Assembly (NCBI RefSeq): GCF_000143415.4
Contig: NW_003314281.1
Span: 1,275,752-1,339,751, forward strand
DNA: 64,000 nt
From: Selaginella moellendorffii
Taxonomy: Eukaryota; Streptophyta; Lycopodiopsida; Selaginellales; Selaginellaceae
Direction: 5' to 3'
The stretch's first letter is position 1. The number at the start of each line of letters is the position of its first letter. A program made the position numbers and the translations under genes. Positions 10,933 to 23,097 of the stretch are shown in pieces. The notes under the pieces were generated by a model. It saw only the letters and a list, made by a program, of their open reading frames with translations. It did not search any database and had not been told where the DNA came from.

Positions 10933-11916
10933 ATGATCGCCAGGGCGAAGGCGCTGCTCAAATCCTGCTACAAGGGAAAGGTTTCCAGGGATTTCCAATC
11001 GATCGCAGCTTCTTTCATCTTCTTTCATCGATCTAAGGTCGAAATCTTTCATCCTGTTTCTCGCAGCTCGATGCGGCCCTAGAGCCAGCCGTAGAGCAGC
11101 CGCCGCAACCAGGGATTCAAGCGATGCCTGAGATTTCCACGCTGCGAGGGCTTCCTTTCCTGATTTCCGCAGCATTCGTGGTGAAGATGGTCCAGGGCAC
11201 CCTCTTTGGCGACAACAGGGTAATCGAGGTGAAGATGAATCCTTTCCTTGGCCAGGAGGACTACCTGGTGTACAAAAGGTTCGAGCAAGCATTCCTCGGC
11301 GCTGCTAGTGCCCAGCCAAAGCTCGGTAAGAGGATGAGATTTTTGAGATTTTTTCTCGACCAATTTTATAAACTTTGATCAATGTGTTTGCAGCCAAGAT
11401 CACGGCTGCCGATTTGGAGAAGTCTACAGGTTTTCAGTACCACAAGTTGAGCGACTGGATTCTCCTCCTCTACCATGGCACTCCGAGCACCAACATCTCT
11501 TCCATCCTCGAGAGTGGATTCGCCACGGTTGCCGCTCGGAGTAAGAACAGATACTGGTTTAGTGGCGACCCATTCGTTTGCACCTCTTACGCCGACGTGG
11601 ACTCCAGCGAGTACTACCTCCTTGCGGTTTTGGTGCTGTATCCACAGAAGGTAATTTCTCGTAAATCTTTTTCTCTAATGTGACCGATTCATAGATGGGA
11701 GATGATGGTACATACGCGGTTACAAAAGAGTTCCAGAGCCACATTCTACCGGTCGCTACGGTAAGGATCCAACGTGCCACTGCGAACAATACAGGTATAG
11801 ACATGTTTTCATATGAATCTAGTCATGGTTTTTTCTTAGGTGTGATCCAAGCTCCTCTGTCGAAGACTTACCTGGAGCTTGTGCGAATTTTACAATCACG
11901 ATCACCAGTGAAGTGA
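10933..11916 (+). CDS. PARP-fold (ADP-ribosyltransferase-like) protein
   Basis: Five exons (10933-10980, 11067-11325, 11394-11650, 11695-about 11793, about 11839-11916), ATG start and TGA stop. The C-terminal half has the PARP-type catalytic fold pattern: YHGTPSTNISSILESGF (the H-G-T strand that binds NAD), then YWFSGDPFVCTSYAD (the tyrosine strand), then TYAVTKEFQSHILPVATV, where PARPs have the Glu-bearing loop and an ILP-x-x-x-V strand. The protein is only about 240 residues, so it is a minimal catalytic domain with a short N terminus. The usual catalytic Glu is not clearly in place, so it may be a mono-ADP-ribosyltransferase or inactive. The last intron (about 45 bases) is a multiple of three and stop-free, so its retention would simply lengthen the protein. 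Confidence 0.6.
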
Positions 11917-12066
11917 TGGTTTCCTGGAGGTATTATCTTCGTAGTTTTGTTGAGTCCCCCAGATATTGAGTTTTCAAAACGCTGCATAGGTACCGAGCTC
12001 GGAAATGCCCATGATCGACTGTTTGCTACAAAAAAAAAACTCTCAAAAGCTGGAAAATAAGGATGA

Positions 12067-13462
12067 TCAAAGCTCAAGTTTGGATTCAAGGAACTCGCAA
12101 ATCTTCGGCATTGCTTCAACTGTCGTGTACGAGTGGTCTTCGGTGCCTGCTGACAATTCGATGCAGTTGTACTCTGCGTTGCTCGCGCTCGAAATCGTTC
12201 CCAGGTACTGCCGCAGCATCTCACCACGCTTGTCTTCCTGCTTGTGCGAGTGGACAAATAATCCACACAGGAGTAAGGAACACTTGTTCTTCTTTGCCCC
12301 GCTGACTGAATGTTTGGTGTCTTGATCTTTTGCTTCTTGTTGTTGTTTATCAGGACTTTGACCCAAGACAGAGGCATTCTTGATGAGTGACCCGAGTGGA
12401 GCAGAACTTGAAACCCAGCGTGCAGAGTTTTGCACCACAAATTTTCGAGCAATGCTTGAAAGTCTCTGTAGGATCACCACCATAAAAACCATACATATGC
12501 AAAGCTTATGCTTACCTCTAGGTGATGAGATGTATCAGAAAAAGCAATGCATTTTAGCCTTTGGAGAACTTCTGACTCTGAGGCAAGACAAAGGGTTTGA
12601 GTAGAATGGTATCCAGATTGAACATAAAATAAAAATAAAAATTTGTGTAACCTCGTTGTCTAATAAGCTCACAAGCGTTGTATCCACCGCAAGAATGTGC
12701 AACAAAAGCTAGCTTTTTTGCAGGAATGTTCATGCAAATGTTATCCCACACATATATATAATATGATTGGAGCGTGTATCACTGCCTGAAATTTTTATTC
12801 CCTGCAAAGGGCTCAATAATATTTAGTACTAGGAAGTTTTCTTTACCTCTTCTGTTGAGTTATAGTTAGGATTAAGGACTAAAACAGCAAAATCTCGCTT
12901 ATGTGCCCATTCTGCATGGACAAAAAGAAAATATGACTTTTTTCCCTTGTAATATAAATTTACCAATAAAAGGTAGAACGCTACCAGTCTGAATTTAAGA
13001 AGTTTTTGACCAAAAATCTGAATAATCATACTTACATTTATGCAAACTTTGTGAGACTATAAACCTACCATGCAAAGTCAATATTACAACTAAATTTTTT
13101 ATATATTAACTGTATCTCACTTGATTTTTCCTGCTCCACAAATGCAAATATGCAGCACTTTAGAAATTGATGCATTAGAAGACAGAAATATAAGACATTT
13201 AGCCTGGCCCTCTATAGATAATTGTTCAAGTAGAAGCTCTAGTTTTGTCATTCCATACTTATCAACCATGAGATCTTGCACAATTTGTGCTATAATCTCC
13301 CCAACTTAGTCATAGTATTGCTATAGAATTTTGTTTTCAGAGTAATTGAAAATAGAAATTCATTACATGATTAGTAGCATCATGTTTGAATAGAACTTTA
13401 TTTATATTACGAATTTGGAAGTTTTTCTCATCAATAATGTAGTCTAAGTTCTCAAGCTTCAT
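12067..13462 (-). CDS. Arb2-domain protein (FAM172/Arb2 alpha/beta-hydrolase-like)
   Basis: Read on the minus strand, exons from ATG 13462 to the stop at 12067 carry MVDKYGMTKLELLLEQ, CLIFLSSNAS, ICGAGKIK, DFAVLVLNPNYNS, YVWDNI, FVAHSCGGY and RLKCIAFSDT in that order. A strand-nucleophile turn (HSCGG) after an invariant LNPN strand is the Arb2-domain layout. In fission yeast Arb2 belongs to an Argonaute siRNA chaperone complex. The plant role is not established from this sequence. Introns are AT-rich and exon limits between about 12850 and 13130 are uncertain. The last exon encodes a charged tail (12067-12460). Confidence 0.55.
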
Positions 13463-13479
13463 TTTAGCAGTAAATACTT

Positions 13480-16470
13480 AGGCTAAATTAAAAAACCCTT
13501 TCCTTTTTAAGCTCTTAAAACATTCAGAGATCTATTGAGACCACAATCATTGAGATGCATGAAGTATAAAATGAATTTTTTTTCAAATTTTAATTTATAT
13601 AGATTTATTATTTTTTGGCATAAAATATGAACATGTAGATAATATTTGTGGCTTTAAAATCCACTTGCAATTCAAATTTTAAAGTATTCTATAAAAGATA
13701 TGGCATATAGAATTAAATTTCAGATTTTTAATATTTATATATCAATCAAGATTATATGACTATGGGATAGATAATAAATAATTAAATACTAAATATTACT
13801 AAATAAATAAATTTATAATAACATAGTATATTTATTTTAACATAACATTTAAAAATATAAACTATTTAGTTAATCACTGAATAATTAAATGATTTTTTTA
13901 TAGCTTTCAATTATGTACATAATCAATATAGGAAATATATAGTATAGTGTCAAATATGACTTTCTTGTTTTTTAGATAAAATGTTTTTTGAGAATAAAGA
14001 TTACAAAAGAATATAAATATAAAAAAATTAAATTTTTATATATTTTTAGATCATGATTGAAGTGATAATAATATTTATCTATAATAGTTAAGATATTTAT
14101 TTTTAAAAATATTAATTTAATAAAATAATTATATATAAAGAGTTTTAGTATTTAGTGTATGTGTATTTATAAGGTATTACTTGCAAATGCTACTCAATCA
14201 AAATTAAATTACGAGGCGCATCGGGTGATCATCAGGTATCATGGGAAGTAGCAGTATATGAAGTTTCTCTATATCTGCACCCCTATGGGGAGCACATTAT
14301 CGACAAAGTTTTAACTTAATTATAAATTATTAGTTAAATAAGTTTTTGATAAAATATAAACTTAACTATTTTAAAGATTCATGCAAATGCTTGCAAAAGG
14401 GACTTGTTTTAGCTCTTTATCACAGTCAATATGTATAGTTTTATCAGGAAACCAAAGCCTATATTATAGCTCAAGAGGATTTTACTTTTAATAGGGTCCT
14501 AAATTTGTTAAAAAAACCTTTATAACTTATCAAGAGAAACATATAGCACTAAAGATGACTATAAAGAATCATCACTTTTTATAGAAACTTACATATACAA
14601 TCTCAATGTGGTTAAATTGGTAATTTATTATAAAAATGTCCTTAAGGGAAAAACACACTTTCATAACAAAATAACTTGAATACTTAAGCATGAATAGCTT
14701 AGGGCTTATTTGCCTCTCAGAAGGTGTAAACCTCTTTTATCTCAAAGTTAGCTTTGTTCTATAAAGTTTTTCCAAAATTGGCACTGGAGAGAATTGTGTG
14801 GATTCATTTTGTATGACACACTCTCTACTCCTATTGATATCTCTACTAGATCCAAAAATCATCCCTTTTTATTTCCCCAAATCCAAATTGAAACTAAGCA
14901 CCACATAAGATCTTTTATATTTCTAAATCTCATAAGACACTAGATCAATCCTCACAAACTCCTTGTGATACTCAATGACTAGTTTGGTTAGTGATGCTGG
15001 ATGGGGAACCACCTGAAATACATGCAAACAATAGTGTTCCATGCTGACTTCAGAAGATTGGTCATATCCCCAAACTTTCTTCTGAAGAGTGATCAATAAT
15101 CAGGTTAGGGATGTATAAAATCTTCAATCTTGCCAATCTAATTCACTTTAATATCTAAAAAGTTTTGTAGCAATTTTTTTTATATCTAGCTATAAAGAAC
15201 AACAATTCTCAATATCTTCATCTTCATCCATATATAGCTTGTAAAGTGCATGTTCATGGAGTTCCTCAACCTAGTAGTTTTGGATGGACTCCTTTGAGAC
15301 AAGCTGGTAAGCAATCCCCCCTTCATATAAAGTGTTTGTTGGCATTGCACATGAAACGATTTTAAAATGGCCTTCACTATAAACCAATAGTTTTAATACC
15401 AAAGTTATAAACAACTAAATTTTTCCATTTTACTTTTTTTTCCATTCAATGATTTACTTGCCATCAGATATACAATGGCTCTATAAATCCATTGGTGGAG
15501 TGTCTAGAGGCAGCATATGCTTTACTTTTCCCTCCAACTGAAAGAAAATAATGATGTATTAGATGGAAAGAAAGTTTGAAAACAAAACTAACAATTGCTT
15601 ACAGTGGATCAAGTGCAATTGGCCACCCAAAGGAAATCTAGAGTTCATCTAGGAACTAAAAAGGAAATAATAACCAAAAAAATGGAGGAAAAAAAATTTG
15701 GAAGGAAGTAGAATTGGTAGATATTATAATGCTAATCAAGTTGTACATCACTAATCTAGAGTTTGGCTCCTCATTTTTGCCATCACTAGCTTGTGAGCAC
15801 TACATTGCCAAAATAGTGAGAACCAAGGGGAGAAAGCAAACAAACAAGAAGACTATATATCTTGAAGTTCCAAAGAACCCTGATGTCTCTTTTAACACAA
15901 GATACTAGTCCTCCACCTGTACATTCATTCCTAGCAAGAGGGGAAAAAACAACTTAAATATAAACAACATTCAATCGTGAAGAAAGGCACTTGAAAACTG
16001 ATCCAAGTAACAAATTGATCAACCCCATGTGAGACAATTCTAATTGTAAGCCAAGAATCTGATAGTGAATAAATTTACATTTGTGTAATGCTAGAAAAGC
16101 TTCATGTAAATTGACAATTGATAAGGATTGTTGAAACTATAAACAATTTCCACGTGCTCTTTCAATAGGATCCCGCAAGAAAGCCAAACTCAAATCAAAT
16201 GGAGCATATATCTTGTATACATGTTTTCTTTCTGCCATGTGACAAGCCTAATCTCGAATCTTTAAATACTCTTGAGAAAACAAGGAAAGAAGAGAATTAA
16301 AGTAAATATGAACTGCAAGGCTTAATCATAACAGTTCAATCTGCTTCTTGCCAGCAGTTATATAAAGTTGTAAAAATGCATTCTTAGCATATAAAAAGGT
16401 AAAATGTAAAAGTTTCTCACTCGAGCCAGCTCAAAAACAACTTGCAGGACATATAGTAGATATGTATGAG
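13480..16470. other. AT-rich desert
   Basis: Three kilobases without a credible gene. 13550-14170 is extreme, nearly all A and T with long A or T runs. Short frames at 15186-15377 and 15714-15908 show no motif. No tandem repeat or terminal repeat was found by eye. Confidence 0.6.
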
Positions 16471-17844
16471 TGCCCTTCTTAACACCACACATCTTGTGCC
16501 AATTCTATACTTTCCAAAGTAGATTTTTGAAAAGTTAATTCTATGTAGAAAATGCTGACCTTGTTGTGATGCTTCCAGACAAATAGCTTCAAAGGCTTTA
16601 GTCCTCACATCACTGGACCAGTTAAGCAACTAGAATATAAGATGGACAAGGCTGGGTAGCACCTGGTAGTTACTGGCTTGTGCCATTATACTTTGTCAGG
16701 GAAGAGCTTAAATGCATACCAGCACCCCTTGCATGAGCAAATCCATCCCTTAGAGCCCTCACCGTGAATGCGTTGATCAAGACTCTTGCATGAAAAATGT
16801 AACTTTATTTGAAGAACAAAACAAGAACTTACGTTAAGAAGGCAGTGTTCAGGTTCTTCATCAACCTCAAACAAGGAATAGAGACTAAGAAAAATAAAAG
16901 AGAAAAAGGAACCTGCAATTTCGATAAGTGTTTCAACAGAGATCCTGTAATGGTTAACTGCTTTCAGAATAGCGGTCATAATGGTCCTACAATGGAGACT
17001 AAAGAGATATCTTTAGTGCAAAAACTTCAACGTTAGTTCCCGTAGCAACGCACAAGTGTCCTAAAAACCAGTCGCTGCGATAAAAGCCCGTGCAGGCATT
17101 TTTAGTTTCTAAATTCGAGTGAATGCACAACTCAACTTGCTCATCCAAGAGTTGAGATGGAAAAGCATTTCCATACTGATCACTTGAATAAACTGGCTCA
17201 AATAGTATCCTCGTCAAATAGTTTTGAAAAAGGTACAGAAATTCCCTGATAGTACTGGACTCAGTTTTTCACGACCAGATTCTTCCAATGGTGGCTTCAG
17301 TTATGGAATTTGGGTCCGCAGCAGCCGTTGGCAAGTTTTCGATTGGCAACTCTGCACCGTCGTTCTGCATTTTATCCTTATTTGTAAGGTGACTGACATT
17401 TTTTTCACAGGTTATTGTTCTTTGCGTCGACCGACCGGAATTGTTTCCAGAAGTTTATTTTGAAAGAAATCTGCGCATCCAACCGAGTAAATAGAAAATA
17501 GTGCTCGATAATATTACTGCTGTTTTCTATCAACTTTGAAGCATCGTGGGGCTGAGAACAACCTTTGATAATTGAGCAACAAGTTCTGCAAAGTGATGTT
17601 AATACCACTATCCTTCCAGCACACAAACCTTGGGAATTGGTGCTGTGTTTCGTAACTCCTCTGTTTTTTACATCAAGAATAGCTCGTATGTCAAGCATCC
17701 TATAGGGACCCTTCTAGAAAACAATTGTAATCGAAACACTCACCTAGACCCCACGCATCCAGTTCATATCGAGGAGATTTGCGAATTAACAAATTCTAAA
17801 GACTTGTACTGGCTCCCCACTAAGGTGCCATCAACTTTCCATAG

Positions 17845-18673
17845 AATCATGTGAGCAGGAGGTGTTTAAGTGCTTGCCTGCAGTTGTTTTGCACTGCCGC
17901 ATTAAAACTGTGTGCAAACAATGGAAAGATCCTGTAAATTCACTAGGATTTGTGAAATTTTATGCAGCATACCACTCTCGCGTGTCTTGGGTATAACTAG
18001 AAATGGTGAGGAAATCTACAGCTGCAACCCGTTTGTTGCTGGATCTGAAGCACACAAGGATTGAGTCCGTCAGGATGTCTACAGTTACACCTGGGTTTTC
18101 AAAAGAGGTTTCAAGCATATACTCCTGCGTCTTCATTCTGCCCTGGTATTGGAACCGTCCATGCAGCGGTACTGGATCTGTATAGCAGAAGAGTGTGGGA
18201 CCAAGTGGATTACCTTCCTGGCTCATCTCATATATGGAGTGGGGATGGCCAACAGCAAAGCTTATTTTTCTTCGGATCAGGGGGTTTTGAGCTTCAACAT
18301 GGAAGAAATGAGATGGTCCATCGAGTGGTCATCATCCATGGGAGCTGGTTGGGCCAATTGGGTGGTAACAACAGCACCCCAGTTTTTCATTGTGGCTATA
18401 GTAGCAGATCGAGGAACACTTTCTTGTTTCTACAAGGGAACCTTTATGATTCCGGATAAGAATAAGGTGTTTTTTCTGGATTATGAGGGTAAGACCTGGA
18501 GTAACTTTCCAACTCGGAACCATTCAGTTGTGATGTCTCCTTTTCTGTTTGCACCATCTTTGTTCATGAAAGTTAATACTTTATGTTATTACAATTCATC
18601 CAAATGTTTTAACAGCACTAAAGGAATATGGAAGGACTGGAAGGATATACTGAAGGAAGGAATGGAAGAGTAG
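17845..18673 (+). pseudogene. F-box gene, decayed copy
   Basis: This copy aligns along the intact F-box gene at 34622-35635 but lacks several internal segments. For example the stretch between ICIAEE and the YGVGMANSKAY region is shortened and shifted in frame, and the middle of the hydrophobic core after the F-box is missing. The longest surviving frame starts near 18149. Direct comparison of the two copies supports loss of function. Confidence 0.8.
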
Positions 18674-18774
18674 ATCACTATATACTAAGCCTGTGACGAG
18701 GAGAGAAAATCAAAGGTGAGTAATGGTATTTCTAGAGAAGGCCGCGATCTTCGAATAAATTATTTGTTGACCAA

Positions 18775-19300
18775 ATTAAGAGCGGGCTGAGCAGCAGTTT
18801 TGACTACGAGCGGCCATAACTCGTCACATCCAGCAATGTTGTGATATATGGCATCGATTGTACCACCTCAACTATGATGGAGTTCATGCCCTGCAATCCT
18901 TGGCGCTACAGAAAAAAAAAGTAGCAAAAACACAAAACAAGCTGAGAAAAAACTGTCAAAGAGAACGTACATTGATTCGAGGCGAGTAGTGATGATCTAA
19001 ACCTGTAAGAACAAGGTCTTGCCTGCGAAAGTGTGATGCGCCAAAACGATGTCATTAGAAGCGTCTTGAGAGAATGCCCTTCTTCATACAAACTTTTGAG
19101 CAGTTCTCTTGTTCCATGCCTCAAACTCGCGTGGATCTCCTCGCAAGACGAGCCGAGACAACTGACTGCGATCCCCCTGAGTTCGTCCGTCGTCCACTCC
19201 ACTTCGCCACAAGCGTAGACACCTGTCTCTCGCAAGGCTTCTACACAAGCGCTGCTCTCAGGGCGACCAGCGCTTGGCACCGCTCAGGACCTCGTGATAG
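18775..19300 (-). pseudogene. TTI2-like fragment 1
   Basis: Reverse-complement copy of exons 2 to 4 of the gene at 7430. ACGEVEWTTDELR and EIHASLRHGTRE are preserved, and CDELWPLVVKTA is recognisable near 18800-18830. Several short deletions disrupt the frame and no start or end of the gene is present. Confidence 0.8.
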
Positions 19301-19404
19301 ATGGGTTTGTAATAGCTAGACAAACTGCCGATGACTATTTAGTCAACGGTGCTTAGGGTCAGCCAATTTTACTAAAATTCCTAAAGAACTGTATACATGT
19401 GTAT

Positions 19405-20341
19405 AAAAATATCTGATGCTCTCGCCTTTATTAAAGTTATCAAGTCGGGTTGCTGCATTTTTAATTCTTCCGTGTAACGACTTTATGAATCACCTTTGCC
19501 ACCTTTTTTTCATGAGCAACTTTGTCGAGGATGACTGCAATGAAGTACTTGCTGTGGTCCCTGAATCTGCCCTGCTCTAGACCCTGCAAACAAATATTAT
19601 CCAACCAACTGTAAAAGACTGTGCTAAAACACATGCTAAGGCAGCAATTCGCGTTCCAAGAGCAGCAGGGATCGATGTACAAGTGAAACACCGCTGATAT
19701 GAATATTACCATATCAGTGTCCTCAAGATTCCCCTGCCGTTCTGAGATCAGTAATCCACAACCAAGTCCTTGAAAGGCTTACAGTAAAAAACAGGGGGGT
19801 GTTTTGTCGCTCTCACATCGTTTTATCACCGAAGTCTCCCAAGAAGTGCGGCTACAAGGTGATGATACAGGGTGCATAGGCATAAAAAAAAACCACGCAG
19901 AACTAAAACCCTGTAAAAAATATCAACCAAACTCAGCTTTTGCTTACTACTATAATTCAAAGGCTGACTTTTCCCTGCGATTTCACATCGCCCACTTGGC
20001 CACCTGTGGACGATTGTTCTTATAGTTCTGGCTGTGATGGTCGCTAGGCTCAGCGTTCCTCCCACCCAATGCATGTTGCCTTAATCCCCGACTTCTTGTT
20101 TCTTTGCATAGTTCGTAAAAGATTCTTTTTCTCGATGTTGGGCATCACGCTTGCTTTTACGTCAATAATGTCTGATGAAACCATCTTTGTCCATGGTCTA
20201 GAGTCTACCAAACGATCCTAAAATTTGGAGAATTGCTTGGCAGCGAAATAAGATGCCTCTAAATTTACCAGTAGCAAGCACCATTCTCGAAGTGATGAAA
20301 CTACGTCAAATCATGCAAAATAATCTTCCTCTTTGAGATCC
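19405..20341. repeat. Long inverted repeat, copy B
   Basis: Counterpart of 1-500 in reverse orientation, with roughly 500 bases more in the middle. It includes a minus-strand C-terminal exon (about 19461-19585) encoding QGRFRDHSKYFIAVILDKVA and a lysine-rich end, preceded by a plausible acceptor. The parent gene is not recognised and no other exon is present, so this exon is treated as a gene fragment. Confidence 0.75.
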
Positions 20342-20519
20342 TGGACATGTTGGAAGCCATGTGACAATCTGAACAAAACTCTGGTGTTCTTCATTACCTG
20401 GATGGTCGTCCTTGGCTGTCTAAACTAATGTGTGAAAGAACCCAAATGAAAAAATAAAAGACCATTTTCTATTACAAAAGAATAGTGCTGTACAAAAGAA
20501 TGTAAGTACATGGAAGCCC

Positions 20520-21491
20520 TCAAAACTGGCCACAGTCCGCGGGAGTCGTCGGAAACCTCTTGCTGTCGGTGCAGTAGTCGTAGATCATGTAGTTGTCCTT
20601 GACCCACTTGAGCTTGCTCTTGGTCTCCTTGTCGGTACGCTGGAATGCCTTTTGCTCCCACCAGTTGCCCCTGGGAGCGCTGCACGACTCCACACCCCCG
20701 GCGCAAGCATCCACGCTGAATCCCTTGTACGCCGCCACGAATGGAGCGTGATCCCAGTTGATCTTCTCCAGCCCGCCGCGAGTAGCCCAGTCGTCTCCGT
20801 TCCACAGGCTCGAGTAGATCCCCATTGGCTGGCTCTTTGGGAATGGGATCCCGATGGCTTCGTTGTTCTTGTGGACACGCAGAGGGACATCGTCCACGTA
20901 GAATCTGAGGGACCAAAACCACAGTTTGAGCGATTATCGAAAAGTGTTCGCAAAAAACTTACATGATCTGCTGCGTGTTCCAGAGGACGGAGTAGCTGTG
21001 GAAGTCCTGAGTGGGGTCGAACCAGAGGTAGTGTCGCTGCTCCCGGTTTCCAACGCCATTGGCGAAAACGTTGGTCTGGACGATGTATGGCTGCCCGGAA
21101 ACGTTCCCCAAGAACTCAAAGTCGATCTCATCGTGCTTGTCTGTCTCCGAGGACATGTAGAATGCCGTCACAGTTCCAGCAGAGTCTTTGGGAACCAGCT
21201 TGATCTTCATGCTGATATGACCGAACAAGTATTTGCTGCGGGACCCAAATCCAGCACCTATCATGCAACAGGACTTGATCAGCAAAAGAAAAGCTTGAGA
21301 CAGGGATTGTTACCTGAAGCCTTGTCGAGAACAAGCTGCATTTCGCTGCCACCGTTGAGCACTCGCGTATGATCATTAGCCCATCGGACATAGTAGTTCT
21401 CAGAGAAAGAAACATCTGACTTTGGTGGGAGACGAGCAGAGAGCGCAAGCTCGACCAACAATAGCAATGCAATGACTTTGAGAGCACCCAT
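20520..21491 (-). CDS. XTH: Xyloglucan endotransglucosylase/hydrolase
   Basis: Three exons on the minus strand (21491-21314, 21257-20963, 20904-20520) encode about 285 residues, normal for the family. After a signal peptide ([14 protein letters not shown]) come the beta-jelly-roll GH16 fold and the catalytic motif [10 protein letters not shown], whose two acidic residues cut and re-form xyloglucan chains in the cell wall. A likely N-glycosylation site (NVSG) follows, then [11 protein letters not shown] and the XTH-specific C-terminal domain with conserved Cys residues (DACAGG, DYCTD). ATG 21491 is preferred over the in-frame ATG 21590: a TATA box at 21607-21614 would place transcription start downstream of the earlier ATG, and 21491 begins directly with the signal peptide. 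It appears intact. Confidence 0.96.
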
Positions 21492-21606
21492 TACTCGATC
21501 GAAACTCCTGGCAGGAACAGAAGACTTGTATGATCGAAGGCTTGGGATGAAGCTTCGAATACTGGGGATGGAGTTTGCAATGGTTGCCACTGGAGTGGTG
21601 ATGGAG

Positions 21607-21614
21607 ATTTATAG
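21607..21614 (-). promoter_or_regulatory. TATA box of XTH
   Basis: CTATAAAT on the minus strand, about 116 bases before the chosen ATG. It decides between the two possible starts. Confidence 0.6.
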
Positions 21615-21949
21615 ATGTTGCCATTGCCGCGGAATAAACGCGTGATAGGAAGAAGGATGAGTTGGAAGCTTACTAAGATCCAGCTCAAGAGAGAGTAAGG
21701 TCGCTATATTTTGTTCATAGGAGGAAGCTTCTGCGCGAGCGAGGCTCGAATGGCAAGAGAGGATTGGCTGTGTGGCTGCCTGGCAAGAAGTTTCTCGTGA
21801 GAAAAACTGAGCTTGTTGCCCACCTGTAATCCAACACAGCAAAGCAAGACGAAATTCAAAACCAATAAACGTGTTGATGTTGATCGTCTCTACCTCACTT
21901 TCAAGTAAATCAGTTTTTCCGTGTCTGGCATTAACAGCTGTGGTGTTTT

Positions 21950-22915
21950 GTCCGTTGCCACTAGCGACATGCCGCGGGAAGTATAATCTGTTGAAAGCCT
22001 GTGCAGGAAAAGAAAAAGAAAAAGAAAGAAAAAAAACAGGCAAGGAGTGGTGAACCCAACAGATGAGAAAAAGAAACAGTGTTGTCACGTACGTGTTTTG
22101 TGGACGACATTTCTACCAATCGGGGCCGAGTGTCAAGACGATTTAGTGAAGTTGTTGTCAGAGCCGTTGCGATCTTCGCACCAACGAGTGCATTATTCTT
22201 CACGAGCTGGATATCTGTCAATTGTAGCAAAGAAAAACTTCCAAAGGAGGACTACCAAACAAAAGGATACTTGCAGCCAATGAATCGCCTCCAGTGAGCT
22301 CGTTGATGCGCTTGAGCAAGAATGGCGTCACAGAATTACCAGCAATACTCTGAAAAAAAACAACACGTACGAATACCAAGAGCGAAGTCACTGAGATGTT
22401 CTCTGCTTCATGCAATGCCGATTCTACGTTCTTAGCTGCCGCTGCATGCTCTGCGGGTACCCAATCAAAATGCCTGAACCCAATCCAAACTTCGTGTTTG
22501 CCTCTGCAGTGTCAAGTTAGAATCGATAACCACGATGGCTAGAGCTTACCTATGATGTCTGCGCATTCCTCCACGCTGTCTGCTCGGCAAGGTGCTTTGC
22601 AGCCACTGTTAGGAGTAAAACATGCTGGAAATTCATCAGTTGAGTAGCTAACAACGGTCCTGCAAATTGTTTCATATTAAAACACTCATGCGGTAGTCAA
22701 GTGCTCGTGGAATGTCAAGAATTGACTGCACAAACCACCGCAACTGGAATTTTACCGTTCTGTCAAGTCCGAGGACACGTCCATAGCTTAATAAAAACAA
22801 AGTTAAAGACACAAAAGTATAGAACATTGGGCTTACTTGACGCCCTGTCGATGAACTCCTCCCATACCTCCAGTTAGTATGGAATTTTTTAGGGTAAGGC
22901 ATTCCTGGCAACAAG
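21950..22915 (-). pseudogene. Pseudouridine-5'-phosphate glycosidase (IndA/PUMY family), broken
   Basis: Minus-strand pieces in family order: GMPYPK, then directly TGGMGGVHR, SILDIPRALDYR, VVSYSTDEFPACF, NTKFGLGSGILIG, EHAAAAKNVESALHEAENIS, TPFLLKRINELTGGDSLAA, and LVKNNALVGAKIATAL. The enzyme class splits pseudouridine monophosphate to uracil and ribose 5-phosphate. In this copy about 100 residues between GMPYPK and the GGVHR motif are missing. The frame shifts before SILDIP, and one base is lost near 22465 between ILIG and the next block. These lesions mark a pseudogene even though intron signals survive. Confidence 0.8.
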
Positions 22916-23097
22916 CAAGAAAATCACTCGAATGGAAGTTAAAGAACGATAATGGTGAGCGCAACATCGGAAAGAGCAGAAATTGTAAAGCCTTAAACCA
23001 GTTTTCGCAGCTCAGAAGAAAAGGTGGCTTATGTGACCTTTAAAGCTAAAGGCTATCCTCTAGGGTTTGGCATTTTCTTGCAACAGAGAAAAGGGAG

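Larger units (their letters stand above)
16480..20405. repeat. Segmental duplication, copy 1
   Basis: Blocks from here recur in the same order at 33090-36605: a decayed minus-strand gene (sharing the phrase ELCIHSNLETKNACTGF), the F-box gene, a reversed TTI2-like fragment, and the end of the dispersed repeat near 20341-20405. Copy 1 holds the more damaged F-box. A segment of about 220 bases (17224-17445) lies in opposite orientation in the other copy. Confidence 0.8.

Noticed and set aside
13550-14170. Organellar DNA insertion
   Set aside because: Extreme AT content, but no organellar gene, tRNA or rRNA could be recognised.
21492-21590. Longer N terminus for XTH from ATG 21590
   Set aside because: It would put extra residues before the signal peptide, and the TATA box at 21607-21614 places transcription start after that ATG.
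22005-22040. Possible regulatory A/G-rich motif
   Set aside because: Simple AAAAAG microsatellite within a pseudogene intron.
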